Positions 1 to 13,015 of a stretch of DNA of 64,000 bases are shown in pieces. This DNA is from Mimachlamys varia (lineage: Eukaryota > Mollusca > Bivalvia > Pectinida > Pectinidae). The stretch covers positions 33,534,201-33,598,200 of the forward strand of contig OX392527.1 of the NCBI GenBank assembly GCA_947623455.1, in the 5' to 3' direction. Under the pieces are notes generated by a model. That model did no database searches, had not been told where the DNA came from, and saw only the letters and a program-made list of their open reading frames with translations. Both the position numbers and the translations under genes were made by a program. Every line of letters begins with the position of its first letter. Position 1 is the stretch's first letter.

Positions 1-405
1 AGGTACGATCTAATATAGAATATCAGTTCGTCATCATCTATATCAGGTACATAGATCATATGTAATATAGAATATCAGTTTGTCATCATCTTTATCAGGT
101 ACATAGATCATATGTAATATAGAATATCAGTTCGTCATCATCTATATCAGGTACATAGATCATATGTAATATAGAATATCAGTTCGTCATCATCTATATC
201 AGGTACATAGATCATATGTAATATAGAATATCAGTTTGTCATCATCTTTATCAGGTACATAGATCATATGTAATATAGAATATCAGTTTGTCATCATCTA
301 TATCAGGTACATAGATCATATGTAATATAGAATATCAGTTCGTCATCATCTATATCAGGTACATAGATCATATGTAATATAGAATATTCGTTTGTCATCA
401 TCTAC
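1..405. repeat. Minisatellite, 52-bp unit
   Basis: About 7.5 head-to-tail copies of a 52-bp AT-rich unit, each beginning AGGTACATAGATCATATGTA. Unit starts are at 45, 97, 149, 201, 253, 305 and 357. The first unit is 44 bp, so the array is cut or deleted at the window edge and may continue to the left. Copies differ mainly at CGTC/TGTC and at ATATC/TTATC. The last copy decays into a short TA run near 410. Confidence 0.95.
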
Positions 406-793
406 ATGTATATATATATAGACAGTCGAGGTATTACACAGTTTATAAATAATGTAGGGGAACAGACCCTCTTTATTGTGTTCTGATACAATAACTGATC
501 ATTGTATCTGACAGCTGAATCATAATGGATGAATCCTTTATATTTTGGAAGCCATTTCTCCTGAAAAATTTGGTTTTGGGTTTAGAGATTTATATTGTTT
601 AATGTGCAGGTATTAATTAATAGCTTATGTGAGGTCCCTAATTATGATGTTTCCTGAAAGTGGTGTGTCCTTATTGATTAAGACTAAATGATATTCCATT
701 GATCAATGTAAACAAGAAACATGTACAAGTTATTGCATAAAATTTACAGTTTCTAAATCTGTCACATTTCTTTTTAACTAATATGAAAAAGTG

Positions 794-1138
794 CATAGGT
801 GTTAACCTCTGAAACCATCAGTGAGGGACATCTTCCTCATTCCATATTTCCAAATGAGGGTGAAAGTGTGCGAAGTGCAACTGAAACTGCATTGCTCAAT
901 TTGTTTATCCCATTTTATGTATCAAAATATCTTTAAAAATTATTCATTTGATCCAGACACATCTGTTATGGTCATTACACATACCCTGCAGTAACTAGGA
1001 GATCATTTGACCACAGGATGTGGATTTTGAGTTTGTGTGAGTTTGGACTTCAATGAGGAAGATTTCGAGGGCCAGATTGGTAAATTTTGGTCAAAATGAA
1101 GGAGTCTCCCTCCTAATGAGGAAGGGTTAACGGATATG
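794..1138. mobile_element. Dispersed MITE-like repeat, copy 1
   Basis: This stretch aligns over its whole length with 57437-57758, which lies inside ALKBH5 intron 1. Shared landmarks in order are GTTAACCTCTGAAAC, a TGAGGG..CCTCATTCCA block, CACCCTGCAGTAACTAGGA-like sequence, and GTGTGAGTTTGGACTTCAAT. The ends are imperfect inverted repeats: CATAGGTGTTAACCTC on the left, and a right end whose reverse complement begins CATATCCGTTAACCCTTC. There is no coding capacity. Calling it a non-autonomous DNA transposon is inference from the short length and inverted ends; I saw no clear target duplication. Confidence 0.75.
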
Positions 1139-1368
1139 ATAATATTATGGTAAAAGATTTCCCACAAAAAGATTACCCAAAGTCTGCAATAATGTACATT
1201 GTCTATTTATTGTAGAAAGAATCTTTTTATTTTTTGCATTACTCCAGGAGTTGTTTACTGACACACTAACTCTATACTGTAACCTTGATATAACGAGTTA
1301 AGTAAGATATGGGGTAGTGTTATTGTTATTAGATAGAACCCTCAGTTAAAGGAATGATGCTCTGACAT

Positions 1369-2170
1369 TTGTACATGTAGATTTACCAGTATTACCAGCA
1401 CTGATACACAGACTGACATTGGTACATGTAGATTTACCAGTGTTACCAGCACTGATACACAGACTGACATTGGTACATGTAGATTTACCAGTGTTACCAG
1501 CACTGATACACAGACTGACATTGGTACATGTAGATTTACCAGTGTTACCAGCACTGATACACAGACTGACATTGGTACATGTAGATTTACCAGTGTTACC
1601 AGCACTGATACACAGACTGACATTGGTACATGTAGATTTACCAGTGTTACCAGCACTGATACACAGACTGACATTGGTACATGTATATTTACCAGTATTA
1701 CCAGCACTGATACACAGACTGACATTGGTACATGTAGATTTACCAGTATTACCAGCACTGATACACAGACTGACATTGGTACATGTAGATTTACCAGTAT
1801 TACCAGCACTGATACACAGACTGACATTGGTACATGTAGATTTACCAGTATTACCAGCACTGATACACAGACTGACATTGGTACATGTAGATTTACCAGT
1901 GTTACCAGCACTGATACACAGACTGACATTGGTACATGTAGATTTACCAGTGTTACCAGCACTGATACACAGACTGACATTGGTACATGTAGATTTACCA
2001 GTATTACCAGCACTGATACACAGACTGACATTGGTACATGTAGATTTACCAGTATTACCAGCACTGATACACAGACTGACATTGGTACATGTAGATTTAC
2101 CAGTATTACCAGCACTGATACACAGACTGACATTGGTACATGTAGATTTACCAGTATTACCAGCACTGCT
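1369..2170. repeat. Minisatellite, 51-bp unit
   Basis: About 15.5 near-identical copies of a 51-bp unit containing TTGGTACATGTAGATTTACC and CACTGATACACAGACTGACA. The main variant is AGTGTTACC versus AGTATTACC. Since 51 is divisible by three and the unit lacks stops in several frames, long open frames appear on both strands (one + and two - frames of over 270 codons). They are repeat artefacts: the predicted peptides are pure 17-residue repeats with no unique sequence. Confidence 0.95.
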
Positions 2171-2636
2171 ACTAGACAGTCTGCATGAATCATTCATACA
2201 CTTGTCTTTTTATCAATCTTCTAAACATTGATTTTAGCCTTCTTTGTCAGATGTTTCGGCTTTGTGTTCAGTATTTGGAAATTCTGCGAAATATATTGAT
2301 TTTAGTGGATGCAACCACCATAAAATAATGAAAATATTTTTTGAAATTTCAAATGCATTGATGTAATAATTCTGAAATGTGAATAACATAAAGCATGGAT
2401 GTAAGATATATCTCAAGTTCATTTCACAGATGAGACCACTTGAAGTGTATTTATTTCCTGTTGGGAATTGAACAATGCCAGTGTGTAGGGTAAAGTATTG
2501 ATGATGGTAAGGAAGCTCTGCCCAGCCTCAGTAACATTGTGATTCATCAGGCACTGCAGCTGTATCACCAGACACAACAAAACTTCAGTCATGTGTCTTT
2601 AGAAATGTTCACCAACACAGCACTGATACAGTACCA
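2171..2636. other. Unique AT-rich spacer
   Basis: Single-copy sequence between two arrays. I see no splice-flanked exon, RNA gene or element in it. Confidence 0.6.
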
Positions 2637-5600
2637 CACACACATGCCTAAAACAGCATATAACCAACACACAAACAATTTACACACCTACCAACATATA
2701 ACCAACACACCTACCAACATATAACTAACACACCTACCAACATATAACTAACACACCTAACAACACACCTACCAACATATAACTAACACACCTACAAACA
2801 TATAACCAACACACCTACCAACATAAAACCAACACACCTCACAACACACCTACCAACATATAACTAACACACCTACCAACATATGACTAACACACCTACC
2901 AACATATAACCAACACACCTCACAACACACCTACCAACATATAACTAACACACCTACCAACATATAACTAACACACCTACCAACACACCTACCAACATAT
3001 AACCAACACACCTCACAACACACCTACCAACATATAACTAACACACCTACCAACACACCTACCAACATATAACCAACACACCTCACAACACACCTACCAA
3101 CATATAACTAACACACCTACCAACACACCTACCAACATATAACCAACACACCTCACAACACACCTACCAACATATAACTAACACACCTACCAACATATAA
3201 CTAACACACCTACCAACACACCTACCAACATATAACTAACACACCTACCAACACACCTACCAACATATAACCAACACACCTCACAACACACCTACCAACA
3301 TATAACTAACACACCTACCAACATATAACTAACACACCTACCAACACACCTAACAACATATAACTATCACACCTACCAACATATAACCAACACACCTACC
3401 AACATATAACTAACACACCTACCAACATATAACCAACACACCTACCAACATAAAACCAACACACCTACCAACATATAACTAACACACCTACCAACACACA
3501 AACAATTTACACACCTACCAACATATAACCAACACACCTACCAACATATAACTAACACACCTACCAACATATAACCAACACACCTACCAACATAAAACCA
3601 ACACACCTACCAACATATTACTAACACACCTACCAACACACAAACAATTTACACACCTACCAACATATAACCAACACACCTAACAACACACCTAACAACA
3701 TATAACTATCACACCTACCAACATATAACCAACACACCTACCAACATATAACTATCACACCTACCAACATATAACCAACACACCTACCAACACACAAACA
3801 ATTTACACACCTACCAACATATAACCAACACACCTACCAACATATAACCAACACACCTAACAACACACCTACCAACATATAACCAACACACCTACCAACA
3901 TATAACCAACACACCTACCAACATATAACTAACACACCTACCAACATATAACTAACACACCTACCAACACACAAACAACACACCTACCAACATATAACCA
4001 ACACACCTACCAACACACAAACAACACACCTACCAACATATAACCAACACACCTACCAACACACAAACAATACACCTACCAACATATAACCAACACACCT
4101 ACCAACACACAAACAACACACCTACCAACATATAACCAACACACCTACCAACACACAAACAACACATCTACCAACATATAACCAACACACCTACCAACAT
4201 ATAACCCACACCTACCAACATATAACTAACACACCTACCAACATATAACCAACACACCTACCAACATATAACTATCACACCTACCAACATATAACTATCA
4301 CACCTTCCAACATATAACTAACACACCTACCAACATATAACTAACACACCTACCAACATATAACCAACACACCTAACAACACACCTACCAACATATAACC
4401 AACACACCTAACAACACACCTACCAACATATAACTATCACACCTACCAACATATAACTATCACACCTACCAACATATAACTAACACACCTACCAACATAT
4501 AACTAACACACCTACCAACATATAACTAACACACCTACCAACATATAACCAACACACCTAACAACACACCTACCAACATATAACCCACACCTACCAACAT
4601 ATAACTAACACACCTACCAACATATAACAAACACACCTACCAACATATAACTATCACACCTACCAACATATAACTAACACACCTACCAACATATAACTAA
4701 CACACCTACCAACATATAACCAACACACCTAACAACACACCTACCAACAAATAACCAACACACCTACCAACATATAACTAACACACCTACCAACATATAA
4801 CTAACACACCTACCAACATATAACAAACACACCTACCAACATATAACTATCACACCTACCAACATATAACTAACACACCTACCAACATATAACTAACACA
4901 CCTACCAACATATAACCAACACACCTAACAACACACCTACCAACAAATAACCAACACACCTACCAACATATAACTAACACACCTACCAACATATAACCAA
5001 CACACCTAACAGCACACCTACCAACATATAACCAACACACCTACCAACATATAACTAACACACCTACCAACATATAACTAACACACCTACCAACATATAA
5101 CCAACACACCTAACAACACACCTACCAACATATAACCAACACACCTACCAACATATAACTATCACACCTACCAACATATAACCAACACACCTACCAACAT
5201 AAAACTAACACACCTACCAACATATAACTAACACACCTAACAACATATAACTATCACACCTACCAACATATAACCAACACACCTACCAACATATAACTAA
5301 CACACCTACCAACATATAACTAACACACCTACCAACATATAACTATCACACCTAACAACACACCTACCAACATATAACCAACACACCTACCAACATATAA
5401 CTAACACACCTACCAACATATAACTATCACACCTACCAACATATAACTAACACACCTACCAACATATAACTAACACACCTACCAACATATAACTAACACA
5501 CCTACCAACATATAACTAACACACCTACCAACATATAACTAACACACCTACCAACATATAACTAACACACCTACCAACATATAGCTATCACACCTACCAA

Positions 5601-5928
5601 CATATAACTAACACACCTACCAACATATAACTAACACACCTACCAACATATAACTATCACACCTACCAACATATAACCAACACACCTACCAACATATAAC
5701 TAACACACCTACCAACATATAACTAACACACCTACCAACATATAACCAACACACCTAACAACACACCTACCAACATATAACTAACACACCTACCAACATA
5801 TAACTAACACACCTACCAACATATAACTAACACACCTAACAACACACCTACGAACATATAACCAACACACCTACCAACATATAACTAACACACCTACCAA
5901 CATATAACTAACACACCTTACAACAAAT
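2637..5928. repeat. G-less minisatellite, 23-bp unit
   Basis: A 3.3-kb array of a 23-bp unit (CCAACATATAACTAACACAC followed by CTA) interleaved with shorter units of about 13 bp (ACACACCTACCAA). The + strand consists almost only of A, C and T; by eye I count about four G in the array. Higher-order order is visible at the left, where the variant CCTCACAACACACC recurs at 3011, 3081 and 3151, a 70-bp period. Variants CTAAC, CCAAC and CTATC mark unit subtypes. No coding potential. Confidence 0.95.
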
Positions 5929-5997
5929 AAGTATTAACACACCAACCAACACAAAGAGACTGACATGTAATGCCCTGTCCACCCAAAACCCTTGTCT

Positions 5998-7012
5998 GAT
6001 AATATAGAGACTGGGGTTATTACACTGTACATGTATTAGGATGACCTTGGCCTGTTACTAATGGGAGTGACCATGACCTGTTACTTGGGTTATTACACTG
6101 TACATGTATAAGGATGACCTTGACCTGTTACTTGGGTTATTACAATGTACATGTATAAAGATGACCTTGGCCTGTTACTAATGGGAGTGACCTTGGCCTG
6201 TTACTTGGGTTATTACACTGTACATGTATTGGGATGACCTTGGCCTGTTACTGGGGTTTTTACACTACATGTATTGGGATGACCTTGGCCTGTTACTGGG
6301 GTTATTACACTGTACATGTATTGGGATGACCTTGGCCTGTTACTGGGGTTATTACACTGTACATGTATTAGGATGACCTTGGCCTGTTACTGGGGTTATT
6401 ACACTGTACATGTATTGGGATGACCTTGGCCTGTTACTGGGGTTATTACACTGTACATGTATTAGGATGACCTTGGCCTGTTACTGGGGTTATTACACTG
6501 TACATGTATTAGGATGACCTTGGCCTGTTACTGGGGTTATTACACTGTACATGTATTGGGATGACCTTGGCCTGTTACTGGGGTTATTACACTGTACATG
6601 TATTAGGATGACCTTGGCCTGTTACTGAGGTTATTACACTGTACATGTATTAGGATGACCTTGGCCTGTTACTGGGGTTATTACACCGTACATGTATAAG
6701 GATGACCTTGGCCAGTTACTTGGGTTATTTCACTTTACATGTGTTGGGATGACCTTGGCCTGTTACTTTGGTTATTACACTGTACATGTAAAAGGATAAC
6801 CTTGACCTGTTACTTGGGTTATTTCACTGTACATGTATTGGGATGACCTTGGCCTGTTGAGGGTCTGTTACTATTGGGAGTGACCTTGACCTGTTACTTG
6901 GGTTATTACACTGTACATGTTTTAGGATGACCTTGGCCTGTTACTTTGGTTATTAAACTGCACATGTATTGGGATGACCTTGGCCTGTTGATGGCCTGTT
7001 ACTTTTGGGAGT
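5998..7012. repeat. Minisatellite, 47-bp unit
   Basis: About 20 copies of a unit reading TTATTACACTGTACATGTAT then TGGGATGACCTTGGCCTGTT. Successive units begin at 6301 and 6348, giving a 47-bp period in the homogeneous centre. Units near both edges are more diverged and some carry insertions (ATGGGAGTGACCTTG), the usual pattern of homogenised centre and decayed edges. Confidence 0.93.
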
Positions 7013-9690
7013 AACCGTGACCTGTTATGTATATACTGGGGTTATCATTATGTGAGACTTTTGTCAGTCTTTGGTAAGTGTCAGGTTTTCCTTTGGTCAG
7101 TTATATATGACCTGTATTCAAAATTGAACTCTTTCACTTGGTGCTATACCCACAGATATAAACACATGCAGGATCATTCCTATTTTTCCTTTAAATCTGA
7201 AGTGTAAATGCCCTTTATGTTATCTACAGGCTAGGTTTTATCTACCATGAATATTTTGGTACAATATACTCTCTTCCACCTTATCCACCAATCCCCATCC
7301 CAGTATGCAGTGCACTTTTACCTCATAAAAGTTGGATGCCTCCTAAGTTTTGGCAACATGTCACTTTTTAAAAAACATATCAAAAGTTATTTCCAATATA
7401 AAAAAATCACAGCTTTCCATAAATATTACCAGTAGAAGGAAAAGCCTGCCAATTAAAATGTTAAAATAAATCCCAGAATATGTGGAGGCCAATCATTTGT
7501 AGCTGTACTTCATCTATTCCATATTGCTATTACTGTATCTGACTTTGATGTATAGAAAAGGTAGACGATGTTGTGGGTATACATCTACTGATTGATGTTA
7601 TCACATCATTAAAATAAAATGAGGGAAGTTTGATTTGTGGTGTATCTGAAACACAGCATGTGATGCTTGTGAACATTTAATAGCTTTCTGAAATGGAAGT
7701 CTGTAAATAGCTGTTATAGATATATTTAAAGAGGAGTGGAGGTTCCTTTTACATGTGTTTGGAAGGAATGTTAATTCTTGTGCTAATTATTTTAAAGTTG
7801 TTTTAAGTACATTCTGAAAATAAAATGATAGTCATTTTTTTCACTCATAGACACATATTGATGTCACCCTGGAAATCATAGTTTCCAATAGTTCGTATAC
7901 ATGCATCCAGTACCAGTATGCATGCTCTGGCCAATAGATGTTCTAGCCACAACAAACTTTTTTTATAGCGAAACAATTTCGGTTTATCAGTGCTGAACTT
8001 GATAATTTCTATTTAGGGTTAATTGAGGTAATCAAAAATGTCTGAAGAAATATCAATCAAAAGCAAAGGTTTTCAGCGTTATCAAGATTTCAACGATTGT
8101 GGAATTAAAATGCCCTTAAAGTTTTCAAAGTTAATTGAAAGATAAGATGTGACTGCATGGCTATAGTGTATAGCTGATACTGAGGCTGGGGTCACACTGG
8201 GCTACAGATTGTTTATCCACTAATTCCTGTGATAGTGTTATATTTATTTTACCCCATACCCCTGGGAACCCAGACTGTAAGTGCTTATTTTATTCCCAGA
8301 CCCCTGGGACCAGACTTTCTAGTGAATTAAGACGATTTGATAAGGGTTTATTGGTTTCTCTAAAATAAGACTTATGATTCAGGGACCTGTATGTTATTAC
8401 TACAAGTGTGGACCATAGATAATGGTTTCCATAACCTCTGGGGCCATTGATGGTGGCACCCTTATAGTTACTGACCATGTGGTCTGAATCACCTCCTTGT
8501 CACTGTCAGGATGACCAGCGGTCAATAGTGAATGATAGGTCTTACAATTGTTTCCTGAGTAGGGGTTTACTAATTACAGACTTCAGGGAGGTGTCCTGCT
8601 CACACTGAATCACCAGAATGTTTGTATGGCAGGAGACCTATTGGATTGCTGTTGGTGACTTCTGTTTCTGAGGGACTGATCTCAATCTGGAATTCAAACA
8701 TTGAATTATACAACTAGAATGTACACTGTTTCTTTTCTAGAAGTCATTACCATTTTTAGTGGATGTGTTATTGGAGAGTATGTGTATTGTCTTGCGTAAC
8801 AATTAAGTAAAAAATTCATAAAAAAAAACGATTGACAGTGTGTATTAAATTTCCAGGTTTTGTATTAGTTTGCTAACATCAATATTTATATGTGAATCTT
8901 TTCTGTAGAAGAAGATTTCAATTCCATTTCACATAGTTTCACAAGGAATGTTAGGGTGAACCCAAAAGTATGAATATTGATTCCTACAAAATAAAATGAA
9001 AAACAAACAATGAAATCTTATACTGCAATCATTTGTTGAGAATAATTTTGGTGTTTAACGGGGTAGATAGGGATACAGTTAAAATGTCTTATAAAGACTT
9101 CATTTTGTTACAGGGATCGAAATATCAAATAAATTACAGTAGTTGTAATCAATGTTACTCAGTCAAATGCAAGTCATAGACAGTTAGTCTGTATTACAAG
9201 ATTTTACCAGATTGAAAATTAAGATTCTTCTTGCAGTGAACTATTTTTGAGGTTATAAAAATTCAGTGATGTAGTTTGCCTATAGGCCTACAAACAGCCA
9301 TAATAGACTGCTTATTATAAATAACACTAAACCTTAAATTAATGTGGAGAGTTTTTGATTTAACAGACCTGTAGCCTAGCTTAGACAAGATAGCCAGACC
9401 GACATGTATACATGTATGCACAGGTTGATTAAATTTGAGTTTAGATAACATCAGAGGGAATGTTTTCATTCTGCTAGATAAGTGAGTTTGTCTATTTTGT
9501 ATAAAAAAAATGGCACATGCAAAAATTTCAGATCTTATTTTTGGTCCCTCATTTACATCAAAACTAGAAAAGGTTGGGATGACCGAGCCAATAACTGTTG
9601 ATTGCAGAAATCAAAAATATGTCCAATGCATCTGTTTTGTGATGTACCTTATCAGAGCATTCTTCTTAATGACAATTCATTTGTAAAACT
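7013..9690. other. Gene-free unique region
   Basis: AT-rich single-copy sequence. The open frames here are short (60-70 codons), lack good splice context, and match no family I recognise. No exon is supported. Confidence 0.55.
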
Positions 9691-9945
9691 ACCTAGTAAT
9701 GTACCTTTGTAAAACTATCTGTACCTTGTAAAACTACATGTACCTTGTAAAACTACTTGTACCTTTGTAAAACTACTTGTACCTTTGTAAAACTACTTGT
9801 ACCTTTGTAAAACTATCTGTACCTTTGTAAAACTATCTGTAGCTTTGTAAAGCTATCTGTACCTTTGTAAAACTATCTGTACCTTTGTAAAACTACCTGT
9901 ACAATTGTAAAACTACTTGTACCTTAGTAAAACTTCTTGTTCCTG
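9691..9945. repeat. Minisatellite, 20-bp unit
   Basis: About 12 copies of a roughly 20-bp unit, TACCTTTGTAAAACTACTTG, alternating ACTACTTG with ACTATCTG. Edges are degenerate. No coding significance. Confidence 0.9.
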
Positions 9946-12360
9946 ATGTCTGATTTTGACTGAACTGAGGAAAGGATGAGTTTATGATAAAGCTGTCATC
10001 TGTGTTTGTCCTGGCTTTATCCACCTGCTCACTACATGACTACATTTATCTCCTTTGTCCAAATTAGCCTATAATCTAAAGGTCAAGGTCACATACAGAA
10101 GACCACCAGTTGAAAAGATTTCTCATACATAACATACAATTCCCCAGGGGTGCCTCATCACCACTCCCCTGGAACATCACCAAATGGTTGAACTTTTCAG
10201 AATTGTACAGAATATGAGACTGAGTTCACATAAAGGATGACTGGACTATGTAAGCTGTCCAGACCAGCTTAGGTCATCACTTTGACAGGAACCATACTGT
10301 TATGATGGTCAGTAATTGGTCACTTATCTCTGACAGACTAATGATTCATGCCTGGTGACCAAGCTTGGTGCTGGACCAGGCTATCACAGGGATGCTGAGT
10401 GTGGTACCCTGACCTTTATATAAAGGCCTAGCCAGATTACTACATAATGAACTGAGCTACAAGTTATTGGAAATCGGTAGAAATTTGTTTTATCTAATTT
10501 GAGACCGAAGTTATCTATAATAGGTGCTATGTATACACAATTTGAGTCTAATTACTTAACATAAACAATTTGTGCAAGATCAGATTGAATATAAGCAAAA
10601 ATAAGCATATGTTTTGAATACATTTACTATAAGGTAGATTTTTCATCTTTGAAAATATAATTATACATAATACACAAAAAATACTTGAACATGTCGACGT
10701 GTAATATACAACAAGTAAAAGCAATAGAATGAACGGCCATACATCAAGGTATAACTTGTGTTACAGTTTTGGGGTTAGAACCTTGTCATGTTGATATTGA
10801 CGCTGCATGTCAATTACTCAAAGGCAATCACAGGCATGATGAATGTCAACTGAACAGTCCCGTCACACACTTGACGGCCCAGGAGTGCTGGCACCATCAT
10901 ATATACCTATGTTACGCCTGCAGACTGCATGACCATCATCCTATGTTAAATAAATGATACTATATTACAGAGTAGAAGATCAAAGTCCTATTTATCATAT
11001 AATACAAGGAATATTTGTGTATGACATGAGATATCATTATCAATGATTACGGAAATTTAATGAAGCTCTATAGACTAGGTATAATATGATAATTATACAG
11101 TATTATATATGCGTGTCTGTCAAAATATTGGCACGTGTGGGCGAAGTCTGTCACAGATACACGGAACATGAACAGTCAGCAGTATCAGCATACAAAACAC
11201 TAAATTGTTAACCAAAATGTGTATCACATACAATAAACAAATTTTATAGTTATGTGAGGTTATATGTACTCATTTCACTTGCCATTACAGTGTAAACGAT
11301 TGACAGATTGAAGGCCGGGTTCTATTGCTCTGGTAACTTTATGATTAATTCATAACTACAGAATGGCATGTCTTGTGTCAAAATAAGCAATTGGTATGGG
11401 TAGACAATGCGTTCTTCCTCTAAATCCATGAATGTTTTCTTATATTAGGTAAGATTTTCAGAATAAGATGTCTTGGTTCTGTGGCCAGGTGTTCCATGTC
11501 TGAGTTGTCAGGTGTAAAATAACACATCAATCGCTGTGATAAATCATATCATTATTATCTGTTGACTTCCGGTGACTTTATTGCATAGCACTTGAACACC
11601 ATGATCATTAGTTGTAGCATCAGAAGTGTGGAATTTCTCTGGGGTGATTAAAGTGCATCTCCAGGAGAAAGCAGAAGGTTGGTAGAGCCCTGGGGAGGGG
11701 TTGGGGGGTAAGGACAGGTCCCTAACCTCATGCAGTGACACGGTTCAGCTCCTAGTGATTACACATCCATCCCCTTGTAAATTCCAGGGCTGCTGTAAGT
11801 CCGTGAGTGGTGGTGTGTATGATGCAGGAATTAAAAAAACCACTGCTTCTTGATTAAGTGATTAAAGTCCTATGCAGACAGACAGGGAACTAATTTACCA
11901 CATAACAGCCTGCAGTGTGTCTAATATATCTAAACATACATACATGTAGGACTTCTTACATAACCATCATGTTGCAATAAATTAGGCTCCAAATTCTTGA
12001 AGAAATGACAGTGTTCAACATGTCTCTTTAATGTAAATTATTCAAATGGATGAATGACTTTAGACCTTTATCAAAATCTGATAATATAAGTATCAGTGGT
12101 CTATTGGATATTGAATTTTTTTCTGCACAACATGCACGTCTCTTGACAATATGTGTTTTTGTGTCTAAGAAAGACTTTGTTTTAAATTTCATTAATCATA
12201 CTTTAGATTTCCGAATCATTAATCATTTCATTTAATAAATAAACAAAGATTATTTCCTCTTCCTTGTAAACAAAATTTTGTGTCAACAAAACCTTAACAA
12301 CCCAGGACATTTTTGAGGGGAAATTAAGTTCATCATAAGGGGATTTTAAGTTGAATATAT
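9946..12360. other. Gene-free unique region
   Basis: Single-copy sequence with only short open frames, the longest about 65 codons. No exon, RNA gene or element was recognised. Confidence 0.55.
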
Positions 12361-12870
12361 TTTTCTGGTACAAGTCTATTGCAAGTGCATTTTAAGTGGA
12401 TTAAGTGGATTTTAAGTGGTTACCATAAGGGGATTTAAAGCGTCTCGAAATATTTAAATGAGCTTTCCAGTGGATTTCAAGCAGTCCTGTTAAGGGGATT
12501 TCAAGTGGCTTTCCCAAGGGGATTTCAAGTAGTCCTGTTAAGGGGATTTTAAGTGGCTTCTCCAAGTGGATTTCAAGTAGTCCTGTTAAGGGTATTTTAA
12601 GTGGCTTCTCCAAGTGGATTTCAAGTAGTCCTGTTAAGGGGATTTAAAGTAGTCCTGTTAAGGGGATTTTAAGTGGTTTTTCCAAGGGGATTTAAAGCGT
12701 CTCGAAATATTTAAATGAGATTTTCAGTGGATTTTAAGTAGTCCTGTTAAGGGGATTTCAAGTAGTTCCGAAAAACATTTTCCAGTGGATTTCAAGTGGT
12801 CTGGTCAAGGGGTTTATAAGGTGCTCCACCAAGTGTTTATCGAGTGGTCCTGCTAAGCCTGAGGGGATAC
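12361..12870. repeat. Degenerate array of AAGTGGATTT-type units
   Basis: Irregular tandem copies of a unit of about 33-36 bp built from AAGTAGTCCTGTTAAGGGGA and TTTCAAGTGG. One segment (GCGTCTCGAAATATTTAAAT) occurs twice, near 12439 and 12698. Related words (AAGGGGATATTAAGTGG, CAAGTGGAAAATAAG) build the 51-bp array at 15.8-16.1 kb, so the two arrays share ancestry on either side of the 13.0-15.3 kb candidate gene region. Confidence 0.8.
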
Positions 12871-13015
12871 CAAGAAGTCCATTAATTTTTGTAATTTTCT
12901 TGAAGAGTGAAAACTGCAGCTATTGGCATGAAAGCTGTAGGGAGTTCATAGCTGCTCAATACCTTAAAATAAAACAAAAACAATAAAATAAAATTATATA
13001 AATTTATCCACGGAA

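Noticed and set aside
1342..2231. Open frames of 270-283 codons on both strands
   Set aside because: They are pure 17-residue repeats created by a 51-bp minisatellite; all open frames start and end at the array edges.
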